Below, piece after piece: positions 59,975 through 64,000 of a stretch of DNA of 64,000 nucleotides (its first letter is position 1; the number at the start of each line of letters is the position of its first letter). The notes beneath the pieces were generated by a model, which saw only the letters and a program-made list of their open reading frames with translations, was not told the origin of the DNA and did not search any database. Both the position numbers and the translations under genes were made by a program. The DNA is from Catelliglobosispora koreensis DSM 44566. Its GTDB lineage: Bacteria; Actinomycetota; Actinomycetes; Mycobacteriales; Micromonosporaceae. Location: positions 522,704 through 586,703 of the forward strand of contig NZ_KB903272.1 of the NCBI RefSeq assembly GCF_000379685.1. Reading direction: 5' to 3'.

Positions 59975-60928
59975 ATGCTCGAAACGTCCGCCCGCCTGTT
60001 GCGTTTGCTCGGATTGCTGCAGCTCCACCGGGACTGGAGCGGTCCCGCGCTCGCGGACAGGCTGGGCGTCACGGCCCGCACCGTGCGCCGCGACGTCGAC
60101 AAACTGCGTGCCCTGGGCTATCCCATTGACGCGATCGGTGGCGTGGGCGGCGGCTACCGCCTCGCGGCCGGCACCTCGCTGCCGCCCCTGCTGCTCGACA
60201 ACGAAGAGGCCGTCGCGGTCGCGGTGGGGTTGCGAACAGCAGCCTCAGGCACCGTCACCGGCATCGCCGAGTCGTCTGTGCGGGCACTCGCCAAACTCGA
60301 CCAAGTCTTGCCCTCCTCGCTGCACCACCAGGTCACGACCCTGTCCGAGGCACTCGTCACGATGCCGGCCGCTGGCGTGACGGTCGACGCGTCTTTGCTG
60401 ACGGCACTCGCGGCGGCAATCCGTGACCACCAACGGCTGCGGTTCTTCTACAACGATCAGCCGCGAGACGCCGAACCTTATCGCCTTGTCCAAAATGGAC
60501 GGCGGTGGTACTTGTTCGGCTGGGACACGGACAAGACTGACTGGCGGACCTTCCGCGTGGACAAGATGGCCGTGCGCACCCCGAACGGAAAACGTTTCGT
60601 GCCAAGGCCTTTGCCCGCGGACGACATCGCTGAGTACATGGCTCTTGGCATTACGACGAACCAGTACCGGTATCAGGCGGTCTTCCTCATGCAGGGCACA
60701 GCACAAGCCGTCGCCGACGAGATTCCTTCCACCATCGGCGTCGTCGAGCCGATCGATGCCACGACATGCCTCCTGCGCTGTGGTTCCGACAGCCTCGACC
60801 AACTCGCCGTGTGGATAGCCGCGTGCGGTTTCGAGTTCACCGTGCAGGAGCCACCCGAGCTAGCCGACCACATCCGCACCCTCGCCGCCCGGCTCAAGCG
60901 TGCCGTTGGCGGCCGGGCTCGGCTTTGA
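59975..60928 (+). CDS. YafY-type regulator with HTH and WYL domains
   Basis: 317 residues: N-terminal DeoR/HTH_11 helix-turn-helix (ALADRLGVTARTVRRDVDKLRALGYPI, residues 25-50), linker, and a WYL domain (about 135-210: RLRFFYNDQPRDAEPYRLVQNGRRWYLFGWD) followed by the WCX C-terminal domain. WYL domains sense ligands, often nucleic-acid or small-molecule stress signals. ATG 59975; a CAGAAT hexamer lies 7 nt upstream. Divergent from the NmrA-like gene, the likely target. Confidence 0.9.
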   Translation: MLETSARLLRLLGLLQLHRDWSGPALADRLGVTARTVRRDVDKLRALGYPIDAIGGVGGGYRLAAGTSLPPLLLDNEEAVAVAVGLRTAASGTVTGIAESSVRALAKLDQVLPSSLHHQVTTLSEALVTMPAAGVTVDASLLTALAAAIRDHQRLRFFYNDQPRDAEPYRLVQNGRRWYLFGWDTDKTDWRTFRVDKMAVRTPNGKRFVPRPLPADDIAEYMALGITTNQYRYQAVFLMQGTAQAVADEIPSTIGVVEPIDATTCLLRCGSDSLDQLAVWIAACGFEFTVQEPPELADHIRTLAARLKRAVGGRARL

Positions 60929-61050
60929 CGCGATCGACGCTGACGGCAGCGGCGAGCTGAGTCATCCGGAGCCGCACCGGGGGCTGCTGAGGATTTCTTC
61001 TGCCGCAGTCAGCCACAGGCCCCGGGAAACAACCTCTTTGGCCCGCTGGG

Positions 61051-62289
61051 CTAGTTACTTTCCTCCGGTGCGGTGGCGGCCGCTTCCGCGGCTGCTGCCG
61101 CCGCGATGAGGGCGGCGGACAAGTCGTCAGCCAACAGCTCACGCTGCCACGGACGGGCGCCCGAGCGCTCGAGGAAGTCGCTGACCGACTCAGCGTCCAC
61201 AGACGACGGTGGCTCCCAAGCCAAGCGGCGTATGAACTCTGGCGTGATGAGGTTTTCCGGGGGCAGCGTGTACCGCTCGGCGGTCTGCGTCACCACCTCG
61301 CGGCAGCGGGCCAAACGCTCGGCTGCCGCGGGGTCCTTGTCGGCCCAGCGGTGCGCGGGCGGCGGTCCGTCAAAGGCGGGCGTCACCGGAAGCTCGTCGT
61401 CAGGCAGCGCCCGGGCCTCGTTCAGTGCCTGAAGCCATTGGCCCGCAAGGCGGCGCACGGAACGGCCGCCAAAACCGGGCAGCAGCAACAGTTCCCGCTC
61501 GGTCTTCGGGTCCATCTCGGCGGCCGCGACGATGGCGGCGTCGCCGAGCACGCGGCCGGGAGCGGTGTCTCGCTTCTGGGCGATCTGGTCGCGGGCATAC
61601 CAAAGCGCGCGTACCCGCGACTGCGCCCGGGCGCCACGGACCCGGTGCATGCCGGAGGTTCGGCGCCACGGCTCAGCTTTCGCCTTCGGCGGGCGGGCAC
61701 CATTGCGGGCCAGCGCCTCGAATTCTTCCTGTGCCCACTCGCTCTTGCCTTGCCGCTCAAGCTCCTTGTCGAGCGCGTCGCGCAGTTCCACGAGCAGCTC
61801 AACGTCGAGCGCGGCATAGTTCAGCCACTCCGGAGGGAGTGGCCTGGTCGACCAGTCCGCGGCGGAGTGATGCTTTTCGAGCACGAACCCGAGCAACTGT
61901 TCGGTCAGCGCGGCCAAGCCGACGCGCTCCATCCCGGCCAGGCGGGCGGCCAGTTCCGTGTCGAACAGCTTCCGTGGGCGGATCCCCAACTCAGCCAGGC
62001 AAGGCAGGTCCTGGCTCGCCGCGTGCAGCACCCATTCGGCGTCGGCTAGAGCGTCATCGAGAGACGAAAGATCGCCCAGCGGGACCGGATCGATAAGGGC
62101 GGTTCCCGCCCCTTGACGGCGCAATTGCACCAGATAGGCACGCTGGCTATACCGGAAGCCGGACGCGCGCTCGGCATCGATCGCCACCGGGCCGGTTCCC
62201 GCGGCGAAACGGGACACCACCTCACGCAGCTGAGCAGGAGAGATCGCCGGTTCGGGCGTCCCTCCGGCAGGCGAGGTGAGCAGGGTCAT
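61051..62289 (-). CDS. Ribonuclease D-like 3'-5' exonuclease with HRDC domain
   Basis: 412 residues. DEDDy exonuclease domain: AIDAERASGF (Asp and Glu), HAASQDLPCL (Asp), YAALDVELL (Tyr and Asp); then HRDC-type helices (ALWYARDQIAQKRDTAPGRVLGD, LLLLPGFGGRSVRRL). It trims RNA 3' ends, for example tRNA precursors. ATG 62289 has TACGGT 7 nt upstream (plus-strand 62297-62302). In mycobacteria this gene (Rv2681) is next to dxs; here the two are 38.6 kb apart. The DUF3000 gene is upstream on the same strand. Confidence 0.92.
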   Translation of the reverse strand: MTLLTSPAGGTPEPAISPAQLREVVSRFAAGTGPVAIDAERASGFRYSQRAYLVQLRRQGAGTALIDPVPLGDLSSLDDALADAEWVLHAASQDLPCLAELGIRPRKLFDTELAARLAGMERVGLAALTEQLLGFVLEKHHSAADWSTRPLPPEWLNYAALDVELLVELRDALDKELERQGKSEWAQEEFEALARNGARPPKAKAEPWRRTSGMHRVRGARAQSRVRALWYARDQIAQKRDTAPGRVLGDAAIVAAAEMDPKTERELLLLPGFGGRSVRRLAGQWLQALNEARALPDDELPVTPAFDGPPPAHRWADKDPAAAERLARCREVVTQTAERYTLPPENLITPEFIRRLAWEPPSSVDAESVSDFLERSGARPWQRELLADDLSAALIAAAAAAEAAATAPEESN

Positions 62290-62317
62290 GAACTACACCG
62301 TAATGCCTTGCCGGGGA

Positions 62318-62875
62318 CTATGAACGTCGCAGGGGCAGGGCCGCGACGCCGACGGGTGGCAAACCAGCCGTTGACGCGAGCAAAGCGCACCATGCCTCAA
62401 GATGACCTTCAGGGGGTACTACGTGAGGAGTCCAGGAAGCCCGCAGCTCAAGATCGGTCGTGGTAGGACCCTGGAGTCCGCCGAAGCGGCTTGACGTGGT
62501 TTGCGTCACGGTCCCGCCAACGGCGCGGTAGCCATCGGTGTGCGCGTCGAGCGCGTCGATCAGCCAGCCCCAGGTCACCTGAGGCAGCAGCGGGTCGTTG
62601 GCCAGGTCGGCCTCGACCTCAGCCTCGACGTAGCAAACGAGCCGGGTCTGGCCCTCCCACGCCTCGTGCCCGGCCGGGTCGTGGAGCAGGATCAGCCGTC
62701 CGGTGGTGACTTCCTCGCCGTTACGCAGGACAGTCGCCCCGAGGGCGAAGGAGAAGGGGGCGAGTTTGCGCGGAGCGGGAACCTCTTCGAGCGCGATCTC
62801 GCTCCGGGGGGTGAACTCCTGGAGCACGCTGACGGCGCGAGTGAACGTCTCCGGGAGTACGGTCGTGAGCGCCAT
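62318..62875 (-). CDS. DUF3000 protein
   Basis: 185 residues of the actinobacterial DUF3000 family: [35 protein letters not shown] near the start and [22 protein letters not shown] and [10 protein letters not shown] later. Function unknown. ATG 62875 has TAGGGT 7 nt upstream (plus-strand 62883-62888); the open frame further upstream overlaps hemE and is rejected. Followed by RNase D on the same strand, divergent from hemE, the mycobacterial order. Confidence 0.9.
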   Translation of the reverse strand: MALTTVLPETFTRAVSVLQEFTPRSEIALEEVPAPRKLAPFSFALGATVLRNGEEVTTGRLILLHDPAGHEAWEGQTRLVCYVEAEVEADLANDPLLPQVTWGWLIDALDAHTDGYRAVGGTVTQTTSSRFGGLQGPTTTDLELRASWTPHVVPPEGHLEAWCALLASTAGLPPVGVAALPLRRS

Positions 62876-62938
62876 ACACGTCACCCTAGGTCGCCAGAGG
62901 CGTGCCGTCTGGCACGGCGCGCCGAGAGGCGTGGCACG

Positions 62939-63946
62939 ATGGTGGCGATGAGTGCGTTTCTTGATGCTGCGCGTGGCCTTCCCGTGTCGCACACCCCGGT
63001 GTGGTTCATGCGCCAAGCAGGGCGTTCCCTCCCTGAGTACAAGCAGGTCAGGGCCGGAATCCCGATGCTGGAGTCCTGTCGGCGTCCCGAGCTCGTGTGC
63101 GAAATCACGCTGCAGCCTGTGCGCCGTCACAACGTCGACGCGGCGATTTTGTTCAGCGACATCGTCGTGCCACTTGCCGCAGCGGGCGTAGATCTTGACA
63201 TCGTCGCGGGTGTCGGTCCGGTTGTCGCGTCACCGGTTTCGGCAATGGTCGATTTGCCCGCTTTGCTCGACCCGTCGGATGTGTCCTTTGTAGACGAAGC
63301 CGTGCGGCTGCTCGTCAAGGAACTCGGCTCCAAGACTCCCGTGATCGGGTTCGCGGGCGCGCCGTTCACCCTGGCGTCCTACCTGATCGAGGGCGGACCG
63401 TCGAAGCACCACGAGAAGACCAAGGCCCTGATGCACGGCAACCCGTCGCTGTGGCACGCGCTTTTGGGCCGGCTGGCTGAGATAACTCAGACGTTCCTGC
63501 AAGTCCAGGTTTCCGCTGGCGTCTCGGCGATCCAGCTCTTCGACTCGTGGGCCGGGGCACTGTCCGAAGCGGACTACCGGCGTTTTGTCCTGCCGCACTC
63601 GGCCGCCGTCATGTCAGCCTTCGAAGGCGTCGTGCCGCGCATCCACTTCGGCGTCGGCACCGCATTGCTGTTGCCCGCCATGGCTTCTGTCACCGACGTG
63701 CTCGGCGTGGACTGGCGTACTCCCCTGGACACCGCTTCGGCGTTGGCCCCAGGCAAAGCGCTGCAAGGAAACCTTGACCCGTCCCTGCTGTTCGCCCCCT
63801 GGGACGTCATCGAATCCGAGACACGCCGCATCGTGGCCGAAGGACGGAGCGCCCCCGGGCACATCTTCAACCTGGGACACGGCGTCATGCCAGAAACCAA
63901 CCCCGAAGTCCTCACCCGTCTCGTCTCCCTCATCCACTCCCTCTAA
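62939..63946 (+). CDS. hemE: Uroporphyrinogen decarboxylase
   Basis: 335 residues, full length. It converts uroporphyrinogen III to coproporphyrinogen III in haem synthesis. The invariant N-terminal loop [16 protein letters not shown] carries the two substrate-binding Arg residues; [12 protein letters not shown] holds the catalytic Asp; [17 protein letters not shown] and [14 protein letters not shown] complete the signature. ATG 62939 has AGAGG 9 nt upstream; ATG 62948 is the alternative. The region after the stop (63947-64000) is a C-rich low-complexity run with no gene. Confidence 0.95.
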   Translation: MVAMSAFLDAARGLPVSHTPVWFMRQAGRSLPEYKQVRAGIPMLESCRRPELVCEITLQPVRRHNVDAAILFSDIVVPLAAAGVDLDIVAGVGPVVASPVSAMVDLPALLDPSDVSFVDEAVRLLVKELGSKTPVIGFAGAPFTLASYLIEGGPSKHHEKTKALMHGNPSLWHALLGRLAEITQTFLQVQVSAGVSAIQLFDSWAGALSEADYRRFVLPHSAAVMSAFEGVVPRIHFGVGTALLLPAMASVTDVLGVDWRTPLDTASALAPGKALQGNLDPSLLFAPWDVIESETRRIVAEGRSAPGHIFNLGHGVMPETNPEVLTRLVSLIHSL

Positions 63947-64000
63947 CCCACCCCCCGCCCCTCGCCCTCGCCCGCGCCCCGCCCCGCCCCTCGCCCGCGC

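Noticed and set aside
1..64000. tRNA, rRNA, riboswitch or insertion sequence
   Set aside because: I looked for cloverleaf-like ends, long conserved RNA stretches, transposase motifs and terminal inverted repeats and saw none; short or divergent ones could be missed without a covariance search.

Overview
The window is high-GC actinobacterial chromosome. Gene families and gene order point to a Pseudonocardiales-type organism related to mycobacteria (inference). The stretch sigA - suhB - LytR_C protein - DUF4193 - DUF3093 - dut - DUF3710 - OB-fold - DUF3159 - two TrkA proteins - APC permease - TrmA-type methyltransferase - dxs, and later RNase D/HRDC - DUF3000 - hemE, follows the Mycobacterium tuberculosis order from sigA down to hemE. 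About 38.5 kb lies here between dxs and the RNase D gene, where the mycobacterial arrangement has essentially nothing.

Layout. 1-1.3 kb: end of an osmoprotectant ABC transporter whose binding protein appears circularly permuted. 1.3-8.2 kb: AlaX editing hydrolase, MarR regulator, pseudouridine catabolism pair (psuG/psuK), small DUF proteins, a TRIC-like channel and an SF2 helicase. 8.4-22.5 kb: the conserved sigA-to-dxs block. 22.5-27.4 kb: two tandem membrane-anchored beta-propeller proteins, an OmpR-type two-component system and a small secreted protein. 27.4-31.4 kb: a methyltransferase and the fadA/fadB beta-oxidation pair. 31.5-37.2 kb: a large AfsR/SARP regulator and two secreted or anchored proteins. 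37.6-45.6 kb: an eight-gene operon that I read as a hydrazine (N-N bond) natural-product cluster. 45.7-48.4 kb: a secreted SGNH-like protein and the sigD/rsdA pair. 48.4-59 kb: a complete mce lipid-import operon headed by its own ATPase gene. 59-64 kb: an NmrA-like/WYL divergent pair, RNase D, DUF3000 and hemE.

The most interesting locus is 37.6-45.6 kb. A cupin and a methionyl-tRNA-synthetase-like protein, encoded as two overlapping genes, sit with a DAO-family flavin oxidase and a lysine/ornithine N-hydroxylase. These are the parts of the hydrazine-forming machinery known from s56-p1, pyrazofurin/formycin and triacsin biosynthesis. Here they are followed by a small protein, two ATP-grasp ligases and an MFS transporter, with no NRPS or PKS. 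I infer a small exported hydrazine-containing peptide.

Transcription signals are unusually readable. About seventeen genes have a TANNNT -10 hexamer only 6-8 nt before the start codon, the signature of leaderless transcripts, and I used this to choose several starts. No rRNA, tRNA, CRISPR array, insertion sequence or phage gene was seen.
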